Source: an uncultured Paracoccaceae bacterium (GTDB taxonomy: Bacteria > Pseudomonadota > Alphaproteobacteria > Rhodobacterales > Rhodobacteraceae). Taken from it: 64,000 nt of DNA. Location of the stretch: NCBI GenBank assembly GCA_947498415.1, contig CANMKB010000002.1, positions 558,001-622,000 of the forward strand, in the 5' to 3' direction. Position 1 is the first letter of the stretch; every line of letters starts with the position of its first letter. This document shows, piece after piece, positions 44,592 through 51,159 of this stretch. The notes under the pieces were generated by a model. The model was not told the DNA's origin and made no database searches. It was given only the letters and a program-made list of their open reading frames with translations. Made by a program: the position numbers and the translations under genes.

Positions 44592-45788
44592 CTACGTCCG
44601 TTCAAGAATGAGCGCTGTGCCCTGTCCGACGCCAACACACATCGTACACAGCGCATAGCGCCCACCGGTTCGTTTCAAATGATAGGCGGCGGTCATGACC
44701 AGACGCGCACCAGACATCCCCAGCGGATGCCCCAACGCAATCGCACCACCATTTGGGTTCACATGCGCTGCGTCATCCGGCAGACCAAGCTCGCGCAGAA
44801 CCGCAAGCCCCTGCGAAGCAAAGGCTTCGTTCAGCTCAATGACATCCATCTGATCAAGGGTCAGGCCAGTGCGCGCCAGCACTTTGCGCACAGCAGGCAC
44901 CGGGCCAATCCCCATGATCCGAGGCGCAACACCGGCAGCGGCCATCCCCACGACTCGCGCGAGTGGCTCCACGTCCTTCGCTGCTGCTTCATCCCCAAGC
45001 AATAGGGCACCTGCCCCGTCATTTACACCCGAGGCATTTCCTGCGGTGACCGACTTATCCAGCCCATTAACGCCGCGCAGTTTGGAAAGTTTGGCGGCAT
45101 CTATCCCCGCGCGTGGATGCTCGTCTGATGCAAAAACAATCGGATCGCCTTTGCGCTGCGGGATCGTGACTGACATCAGCTCGTCAGCAAAATGGCCGGC
45201 CTCAGCCGCCGCTGCATAGCGCGCTTGCGAGCGTGCGGCGAAAGCATCCTGATCTTCGCGGGTCACCCCAAAATCATCTGCGACGTTGTCCGCAGTCTCA
45301 GGCATGGAATCCACGCCAAATTTCGCTTTCATTTTCGGGTTCACAAAGCGCCAGCCGATTGTGGTGTCGTAAACCGCATTCGCTCGCGAAAAGGCCGCCT
45401 CTGCTTTTGGCATCACAAAAGGCGCGCGGCTCATGCTTTCAACACCGCCTGCGATGGCCAAACGATAGTCCCCCGCCTTGATCCCCCGCGCAGCCATGCC
45501 CACAGCATCCATGCCCGACGCACAAAGACGGTTCACAGTTGTACCAGGCACATCCTCAGGCAACCTCGCCAACAATGCAGCCATCCGCGCAACGTTTCGG
45601 TTATCTTCCCCCGCCTGATTGGCATCCCCAAAAATCACATCATCAACCGCCCCAAAATCAACTTTTGGGTTTCGGCGGACGAGCTCTGTGATTGGTAGGG
45701 CAGCCAAATCGTCAGCCCTTACAGAGGATAGTGATCCACCATAGCGACCGATCGGTGTGCGCACTGCATCGAGAATGTAAGCAGACAT
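44592..45788 (-). CDS. pcaF: 3-oxoadipyl-CoA / 3-oxo-5,6-dehydrosuberyl-CoA thiolase
   Basis: This thiolase (PcaF/PaaJ) carries out the last steps of the pathway, giving acetyl-CoA and succinyl-CoA. The 398-residue protein has the acyl-binding cysteine in [21 protein letters not shown], the histidine in [20 protein letters not shown], and the second cysteine in [15 protein letters not shown]. It is the first gene of the leftward pcaF-paaABCDE operon; the promoter with a long inverted repeat lies 36 bases upstream. Confidence 0.95.
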   Translation of the reverse strand: MSAYILDAVRTPIGRYGGSLSSVRADDLAALPITELVRRNPKVDFGAVDDVIFGDANQAGEDNRNVARMAALLARLPEDVPGTTVNRLCASGMDAVGMAARGIKAGDYRLAIAGGVESMSRAPFVMPKAEAAFSRANAVYDTTIGWRFVNPKMKAKFGVDSMPETADNVADDFGVTREDQDAFAARSQARYAAAAEAGHFADELMSVTIPQRKGDPIVFASDEHPRAGIDAAKLSKLRGVNGLDKSVTAGNASGVNDGAGALLLGDEAAAKDVEPLARVVGMAAAGVAPRIMGIGPVPAVRKVLARTGLTLDQMDVIELNEAFASQGLAVLRELGLPDDAAHVNPNGGAIALGHPLGMSGARLVMTAAYHLKRTGGRYALCTMCVGVGQGTALILERT

Positions 45789-45823
45789 GAAAGCTCCAAA
45801 GTTGAGTCTGGAACTTTTTAATA

Positions 45824-45860
45824 TGTTACAAAATTTTTATCAATGATTATTTTTGTAACA
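45824..45860. promoter_or_regulatory. Inverted-repeat operator at the pcaF-paaABCDE promoter
   Basis: TGTTACAAAA (45824-45833) and TTTTGTAACA (45851-45860) are perfect inverted copies with 17 AT-rich bases between. The outer TGTTA/TAACA matches the ends of the inverted repeat before paaX, but spacing differs. It is a candidate PaaX or TetR site at the epoxidase promoter. Confidence 0.6.
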
Positions 45861-46466
45861 CTTCTTCATATCCCCAATACTCCTGCGCCTAAAGAAATTT
45901 CAATACCCCAATATCCACACATGTTAACAATGGCTTAAGCAATAAAATCAGGGTGCTTTGCCCCCCTTCAAAACGCCAAAAGGCCGAGTATGTCACTGGA
46001 TTTGGCATGTGGAAAAGGCGGGTAGAGAATTCTAGAGGCTCCAGATTGCTCTAAAATCGCCTTCACCCAGTGCCTGGCGTCAGCACCCACTGGAAAGATT
46101 TAGGGGTTTGAGCAACGCGGGATTCTGGTCGTAGAAGCCATTATTGAGCAAAGACGAATAAGAAATCCGGAAAACCCCGTCGACGGACACATCTCAGAAT
46201 AGAGGCATTGGGCCAGTTCATGACGTAAAGGTCAGAGTTGCCTGACGACTTACAAAGGAGCGTGGAACGTCATGAACCTTTGACACAACAAACAATCAAA
46301 TCCTCAAGAAACTCGCGCTTGCTTCATTCAATTCTGACACAGCATAAAAAGCAGCCATTCGCTATGATTGCAGCGAATGAGAGCTTGGAGCCCACACTAC
46401 TTGATGCTGCGCGCGGGACGAACGCCTGCTTCCTGGACTTCGCTTGAGTGCAGCGGATCGAAAATA
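45861..46466. other. Long intergenic region without recognisable gene
   Basis: About 600 bases separate the pcaF promoter from the XRE operators. An AT-rich part up to about 45945 belongs to the promoter. The rest has short open frames only; the largest (46238-46447) shows no family features. Around 46350-46440 the sequence resembles decayed Rhodobacterales intergenic repeats, but I cannot prove it. Confidence 0.35.
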
Positions 46467-46521
46467 TGTAAAGCATCCTTTACACTATTGAGCGCCAAGG
46501 GTATGTAAAGGAAACTTTCCA
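46467..46521 (+). promoter_or_regulatory. Promoter with twin operators of the membrane-protein/XRE pair
   Basis: TGTAAAG-CATC-CTTTACA (46467-46484) is a perfect 7-4-7 palindrome. A second copy, TGTAAAG-GAAA-CTTTCCA (46504-46521), has one mismatch. TTTACA (46479-46484) and TATGTA (46502-46507) with a 17-base spacer form a plausible -35/-10 pair, so the two sites cover both promoter elements. Autorepression by the XRE protein is the likely reading. Confidence 0.7.
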
Positions 46522-46538
46522 TATTAAGAATACCCAGA

Positions 46539-46937
46539 ATGTCCCCTGAACTCGCGACCAAGCGGTATTTTACGATTTTCATTCCAGCGATCTGCGCTTA
46601 TGCGGCTGGATCGGCGGGTGTCACCTGGGCAGTAGACAATGCTGATCTGTCAACCGGCCTCACCTATTCGCTGGCTCTAGTCCCTATTCTGGCGATCTTC
46701 TTTGCGTTCTGGGCTCATTGGCGTTTTGCCAATGAAATCGACGAGTTTCTGCGCCTGATACAGATAAAGGGAACGCTCTTTGGCATCGCCAGTGTCATGG
46801 TAGTTGCATCAGGTTGGGGTACACTGGAGATGCTGGCTGACGCTCCAAGACTGCCCGTGTTCTGGCTCCTGCCAATCTTCTGGGTTGCGCAATCTGCCGC
46901 CACTGCCGTTTTTTCCAAACGTGAAAGCGTGTTCTGA
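46539..46937 (+). CDS. Four-helix membrane protein of unknown function
   Basis: This 132-residue protein has four hydrophobic segments (about residues 9-31, 38-60, 75-98, 106-124) and short charged loops such as HWRFANEIDEFLRLIQIKG. I do not recognise a characterised family. It is co-transcribed with a small XRE regulator whose start overlaps its stop. Such pairs of membrane protein and small Cro-like regulator are common and usually autoregulated; function unknown. Confidence 0.75.
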   Translation: MSPELATKRYFTIFIPAICAYAAGSAGVTWAVDNADLSTGLTYSLALVPILAIFFAFWAHWRFANEIDEFLRLIQIKGTLFGIASVMVVASGWGTLEMLADAPRLPVFWLLPIFWVAQSAATAVFSKRESVF

Positions 46938-47143
46938 TGAAGAACTGCTTGAAGGCGCTTCGAGCGGAACGGAAATGGTCACAATCCGATCTCGGGGATA
47001 GCCTTGGTGTATCACGCCAAACGATTAATGCTATTGAGGCCTCACGTTATGACCCATCGCTTCCTTTGGCTTTCAAGATAGCTCGCCTGTTTGGGCGGAC
47101 CATCGAAGACATATTTGATGACGACGCCCAGATTCAGGATTGA
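46937..47143 (+). CDS. Small XRE/Cro-family regulator
   Basis: This protein of 68 residues is essentially one helix-turn-helix domain: LRAERKWSQSDLGDSLGVSRQTINAIEASRYDPSLPLAFKIARLFG followed by TIEDIFDDD, the usual end of YgzD-like regulators. The ATG overlaps the stop of the membrane protein gene (TGATG). It probably binds the twin TGTAAAG palindromes upstream of the pair. Confidence 0.9.
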   Translation: MKNCLKALRAERKWSQSDLGDSLGVSRQTINAIEASRYDPSLPLAFKIARLFGRTIEDIFDDDAQIQD

Positions 47144-47231
47144 AGACAAGCTTATGCGCACAGCTACGCAGATTGGCTGTAAGTGTAATGATGTCGTTCG
47201 GGCTTCCCCCTGCTCGATGATCGCTGTCGGC

Positions 47232-47263
47232 TTGACATATTTCGCTACATAGAGAAATATAAG
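47232..47263 (+). promoter_or_regulatory. Promoter with ArsR-type palindrome
   Basis: ATATTTC (47237-47243) and GAAATAT (47254-47260) form an inverted repeat of the kind bound by ArsR/SmtB proteins. It starts at the last base of TTGACA (47232-47237), and AATATA follows at about -10 spacing. The arsR gene is second in the operon behind it, so autoregulation is likely. Confidence 0.55.
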
Positions 47264-47295
47264 CCTTATAGCGAATCAATAACAGGACTGCCAAG

Positions 47296-47652
47296 ATGAC
47301 CCCAGCCCAAAAAGCCACCCTCGACCAATTTTACGCAGGCGCAACTGCGCAGGATGCGGCGATGATCCGACCTTTGCTCGCCGATGATTTCACCTTCAAG
47401 GCCCCGATGATGAGTTTCGATGAACCAGATGCATATGTTGCGCACCTGGTTGGGTTTTGTGGCCATGTGAAAGACTCTCGCCACGTCGCTCAGGGCGATA
47501 ACGTCGTTCATATCTTCACCCTTGTTGCCACGATGCCGGATGGCGAGAAGGAGATGGATATGTGCGATATCTTCACCTTCAGAGGTGACAAGATCGTGAG
47601 ACAGGAACTCTACACTGACTCCAAACAGTTTCCCGAAGATGAAGCGGCCTGA
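47296..47652 (+). CDS. NTF2-like (SnoaL-type) protein
   Basis: This protein of 118 residues has an NTF2-like fold pattern: LDQFYAGATAQDAAMIRPLLADDFTFKAP and the closing strand DMCDIFTFRGDKIVRQELYTDSKQF. Such proteins are small isomerases, hydrolases or binding proteins; no catalytic set can be assigned. It is the first gene of a unit with an ArsR regulator and an AHSA1 protein. Confidence 0.75.
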   Translation: MTPAQKATLDQFYAGATAQDAAMIRPLLADDFTFKAPMMSFDEPDAYVAHLVGFCGHVKDSRHVAQGDNVVHIFTLVATMPDGEKEMDMCDIFTFRGDKIVRQELYTDSKQFPEDEAA

Positions 47653-47695
47653 GCGACTGATTAGCTTTCCGATCCCGCCACTGACGAGGACTTAG

Positions 47696-48052
47696 ATGCA
47701 AGAGATAACCCCTGATTTGGTACGCACCTTTGCGGCCCTCAGTGATCCAGTACGGATGGCGACGCTGGCAAGGTTGGCGGATGGCCCTGCCACTGTTGGT
47801 GAACTGGCCGAACCTTCGGCCCTGTCACCGGCAGGGTTTTCCAAGCATCTGTCTGTCCTGCAGGCTGCGGGATTGGTCACGAAGGAGCTTGATGGCCGCA
47901 AGCACATTTGTCGCTTGCAGGTAGAACCACTTCGCGCTGCCTTCGATTGGCTGTCTTTCTATCGGCAATTCTGGTCCGACAATCTGGATCGTCTGGAAGA
48001 GTTTCTGGATAAGCCGGCTGCTCGGAACAACGGCGAGAAGAAAAACAAATGA
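47696..48052 (+). CDS. ArsR-family transcriptional regulator
   Basis: This 118-residue winged-helix protein has FAALSDPVRMATLARLADGPATVGELAEPSALSPAGFSKHLSVLQAAGLVTKELDGRKHICRL. It lacks the metal-binding ELCVCDL box of arsenic sensors. It belongs to the metal-independent group that commonly precedes AHSA1/SRPBCC genes, and overlaps that gene here by four bases. Confidence 0.9.
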   Translation: MQEITPDLVRTFAALSDPVRMATLARLADGPATVGELAEPSALSPAGFSKHLSVLQAAGLVTKELDGRKHICRLQVEPLRAAFDWLSFYRQFWSDNLDRLEEFLDKPAARNNGEKKNK

Positions 48053-48528
48053 CCACTACTCATTCAGTCCTGCAAACCCGAGTCCTGAATGCCCCGATTG
48101 AAGCCGTTTGGGATGCCTGGACGAAACCAGAGCTTATGAAGCAATGGTTTTGTCCATTGGGAATGAAAGCAATCGAAGCCGAGGCGGATCTACAAATCGG
48201 CGGTGCATTTCGCATAGTGATGGATGCCAGAAACGCACTCTTGCGACCACCTCCCGAAATGGGAGATTTCCTGACTGCCTACGGCACCTATCAACGTATC
48301 GAGTACCCGAATGAGCTGGTCTTCTCTTGGGCCTGGGAGGGCCGTAACGAGACCAGCCGCGTTACAATCACGCTGACACCCAACGGCGATAAAACGGAGC
48401 TGGTGCTTGAGCATGATGGATTGATGGACGAGGCGAGCCGGATTTTCCACGAAGATGGCTGGACGCCGACGCTGGAAAACCTGTCGCTACACTTGAATGC
48501 GCAGCAAGCATGGGAGGGAGAAACATGA
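48049..48528 (+). CDS. SRPBCC/AHSA1-domain protein
   Basis: This 159-residue START-like (AHSA1/CalC) protein has VLNAPIEAVWDAWTKPELMKQWF at the start, GTYQRIEYPNELVFSWAW in the middle and DEASRIFHEDGWTPTLENLSLHL at the end. Such proteins bind small hydrophobic ligands in a deep cavity. It is coupled by ATGA overlaps to arsR upstream and to a broken oxidoreductase gene downstream. Confidence 0.88.
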   Translation: MTTTHSVLQTRVLNAPIEAVWDAWTKPELMKQWFCPLGMKAIEAEADLQIGGAFRIVMDARNALLRPPPEMGDFLTAYGTYQRIEYPNELVFSWAWEGRNETSRVTITLTPNGDKTELVLEHDGLMDEASRIFHEDGWTPTLENLSLHLNAQQAWEGET

Positions 48529-48751
48529 AAACACTCATTGTCTATGCTCACCCATCTGCGGCCCGCTTTAATACCGCTATGGCCAGAAAGGACTGTCTGA
48601 CGACCAGAAAACTTTGCTCGGGGCTCCATTACCCCTGCGCTCGATTGTAGACGTTAAGCAGAATTCGGAGATTTATGTCCCAGTGACGCGGGTGACCAAG
48701 TGGTCATTAAAACCAGCACGAAAGTTCGCCGCTAAGCGGCCCTATTCATGA
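48525..48751 (+). pseudogene. Truncated flavodoxin-like NAD(P)H-quinone oxidoreductase
   Basis: An ATG overlapping the AHSA1 stop opens with MKTLIVYAHPSAARFNTAM, the N-terminus of KefF/MdaB-like quinone reductases. After about 20 codons the frame is lost; a second frame from 48581 (GQKGLSDDQKTLLGAP) runs to 48751 and may be the C-terminal end. The flavin-binding middle is missing, so an internal deletion is likely. Confidence 0.65.
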
Positions 48752-48803
48752 ACTATCTCAAAAGACAACAACACGGCCCGGCTGACCGCCGCCGGCTGGG
48801 ATA

Positions 48804-49250
48804 ATGAAAGCTCCGAACACAATGATAAGACAATATCAACCCGAAGATACGGGCGCATTGGTCGAAATCTGGCAAATGGCGAACGATCTGGCGCATCCGT
48901 TTTTGCCGGAAGCGTTTAAAGCACAAGTCGCACAAGACATGCGCAACATCTATTTGCCGAACGCTGAAACCTGGGTGATCGAACAAAACGATCGCCCAGA
49001 CGGCTTCATCGCGCTTGTCGGTACCGAGATTGGTGGTCTGTTTCTCGATCCCGCCATGCATGGTCGGGGGATGGGAAAAGCCTTGACCGATCATGCGGTC
49101 AATCTTCACGGGCCATTGACCGTTGAGGTGTTCGCGAAAAACCGCATCGGTCGCGCGTTTTATGACCGGTACGGGTTTGATGAAACGGACCAGTACACAC
49201 ATGAGCCTTCCGAGGAAGTGACCCTCAAGATGGCCATGGCTGGAAGGTAA
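48804..49250 (+). CDS. GNAT-family N-acetyltransferase
   Basis: This 148-residue acetyltransferase has the acetyl-CoA-binding motif GLFLDPAMHGRGMGKALTDHAV and the C-terminal NRIGRAFYDRYGFDETD. The substrate is unknown; YjaB-like enzymes are the nearest type I recall. An internal ATG at 48822 (MIRQYQPED) is an alternative start; neither has a strong ribosome site. Confidence 0.85.
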   Translation: MKAPNTMIRQYQPEDTGALVEIWQMANDLAHPFLPEAFKAQVAQDMRNIYLPNAETWVIEQNDRPDGFIALVGTEIGGLFLDPAMHGRGMGKALTDHAVNLHGPLTVEVFAKNRIGRAFYDRYGFDETDQYTHEPSEEVTLKMAMAGR

Positions 49251-49261
49251 GCGACAAGGGG

Positions 49262-49287
49262 AAGGCGGCTGTTAGGTCGCCTTTTTT
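49262..49287 (+). terminator. Terminator after the GNAT gene
   Basis: AAGGCG (49262-49267) pairs with CGCCTT (49278-49283), followed by TTTT, 11 bases after the GNAT stop. Confidence 0.75.
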
Positions 49288-49324
49288 CAGCGTTCAACAA
49301 AGTCTCTAATCATGGGTTTTCGAA

Positions 49325-49957
49325 ATGAAATTGTATGGACTGAAAGAATCCCCCCTTCACGCGTAAGGTACTGATCGTTTTGGAAGAGAAAGGTCTTGAA
49401 TACCAACTGGTTAAGTTTGGGCCCTTCCCAAAACGGCCTGAGCTTTTGGAAAACACCCTATGGGCATGGTGCCAATCCTCGAAGATGACGAGGGGTTTGT
49501 TCCAGATTCTTCTGTAATTTGCGCCTATCTGGAACGCCTACATCCGCAAGTGCTGGTCTATCCTGACAACCCACAGGATTATGCGAAAGCTCTGTTCTTG
49601 GAAGAGTACGTGGATACGGCGGTATCCAATGCTGTCGGCCCGATTTTTCGGGAGCGTTTTGTAAAGCCGCGCGCACACGGAGAAACCGGCGATGAGAACG
49701 TCGTGCGTGAAACTAAAGACAATGTTCTGCCTCCGGTTTTTGACTATCTCGAAAATCTTCTCGGCAACCGTCCGACCTTATTTGATGCATTTTCGGTCGC
49801 GGATGCCGCACTCGGTTCAACCTTGACGACACTTCTGCTGGCAGAGGAGAGAGTGGATGAGACAAAATGGCCGAGGCTCGCCGCATATCACATGTGTGTT
49901 CTCAAGCGGCCATCTGTTCAAGCATCGCTTCCAGAGTGGCTTTCTGTCCCAAGTTGA
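49325..49957 (+). pseudogene. Glutathione S-transferase gene with two compensating frameshifts
   Basis: From ATG 49325 the protein reads MKLYGLKESP and stops at 49373. Dropping one base of the C6 run at 49350-49355 gives FTRKVLIVLEEKGLEYQLV, the GST thioredoxin-fold start. Adding one base near 49456-49458 returns to the original frame at MGMVPILEDDEGFVPDSSVI, and the helical C-terminal domain runs intact to 49957. The rest looks functional, so this is either a fresh pseudogene or two sequencing errors at C runs. Confidence 0.85.
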
Positions 49958-50193
49958 GCACAATGGAAGTTATCTCCGGCCCGATGCGTAAGGAGATTTT
50001 GCGAAACGTCCGGGACAGAGATCTTGTGCCTTCTTCCGGAAGCCGACATTGGAGCGAGTGCGGCGAAAACTCGGTTTGTCCCACGATGCTGACCTTGGAG
50101 GGGATCGCTGCGAAGGTCTGCATTCCGCCATCCGTCCATTCAACAAGTTTTCTTTACTAACCGACGTTTTGCACCTCCCGCCAACAAAACCGC

Positions 50194-50606
50194 TCAATGC
50201 AGAACCGGATCTTGAGCAACTGCTGCAGCTTCATCAATGAGCTGTTGGATACGACCCAGTGAGGGCGGGTTACCGTTTGATGCTGCTGTTAGCACCCTGG
50301 TAATCAGGCGGTCAGTGACTTTGTCGAAGATGCGGCAGAGGTCGAGCAAGGAGGCGGGGGTGCCGGCTTGCGCTTTGCTGCACGTCGCATCGCATCGCAG
50401 CCCGCGACCGTAAAGCTTGCGTTTGGCGCCCCAGCATCAAGCGTTCTGACGGGCGCACCGAAACAGGTGGCCAGCTGACGTGCATAGGTCGACTTCCCGC
50501 AGCCGGACGGGCCGACAAGGATCACGGGTGGCAAGGAGAGCCAAGTTTGTCGCGTTTTGTATTGCACACGTAAAGCTTTGTAGATCCAAGTCGGTTCGTC
50601 GGCCAT
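50194..50606 (-). pseudogene. Remnant of an AAA-type ATPase
   Basis: The leftward frame contains PPVILVGPSGCGKSTYARQLA, a Walker A region with the following helix, and LDAGAPNASFTVAGCDA. A shift of frame after that leads to LLDLCRIFDKVTDRLITRVLTA and a stop at 50194. Walker B, sensor and arginine-finger parts are missing. It is a frameshifted, shortened relic, perhaps of a Lon-like ATPase. Confidence 0.6.
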
Positions 50607-51159
50607 CTTCGGCGCTGAGGCGTGTATTTCGGCATGTCTGGCGTCAGCACCTATGGGTCCAAATAGGGTGACTTGCTAAGAGCGTGTTTGTTGCTGATCA
50701 GAACCACCACCAAAGAGTGGACGATGAGAAAGACACAGAAAAATCAAGGAACTCCAGCATGTTCGCTAGATTAAATGGCGGAGACGAAGTCTTGCTAAGT
50801 AAATCCATAAATAATTGTTTTTATTAAATATAAGCTTTCAAACGTCGCAACATACCACAAAAAATACCTCAATGTTGACGGCATCATTTGATGCGTCTTC
50901 ATTGGTGATCCTCGGTAGGCCGCATACGTCGAGCGCAAAGGTCCGAATCCGGGCGATCGCTTTAAATTTATGCTCGGCTAGCCTCAACAAAAGTTCAGTG
51001 GACATCGATCGCGTCGTTTTACCCCCGTTGCATCCGAAATTATCTTTGTCAAAGCTGCGACTTGGCAGCGGCCTGATTCCGCTTTAAATTCCCAAAAACC
51101 AATAATTTAGTGCCGTCAAAATAGGCAGCGACAGATCAAACAACATTGAAAGTAACATA
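50607..51159. other. Intergenic region at the left side of the defence/mobile segment
   Basis: This 553-bp stretch is more AT-rich towards its right end. Short open frames (for instance 50815-51087) resemble nothing I know. It must hold the promoter of the large ATPase gene. An element boundary may lie here but I see no clear direct repeat or integrase. Confidence 0.35.

Noticed and set aside
46238..46447. Rightward open frame of 69 codons between pcaF and the XRE pair
   Set aside because: No ribosome site and no family features; region resembles decayed intergenic sequence.
49902..50197. Overlapping leftward frames of about 73 codons after the GST gene
   Set aside because: Three frames are open in the same stretch, none has recognisable motifs, and the longest overlap the GST end.
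46074..50651. A 14-base exact match, CTGGCGTCAGCACC, at 46074-46087 and 50638-50651, framing the accessory zone like direct repeats
   Set aside because: In 64 kb several chance matches of this length are expected, the flanks do not match, and no integrase or target gene is near.
50815..51087. Rightward open frame of 90 codons just before the large ATPase gene
   Set aside because: No similarity to known antitoxins or regulators and weak start context; may be chance.
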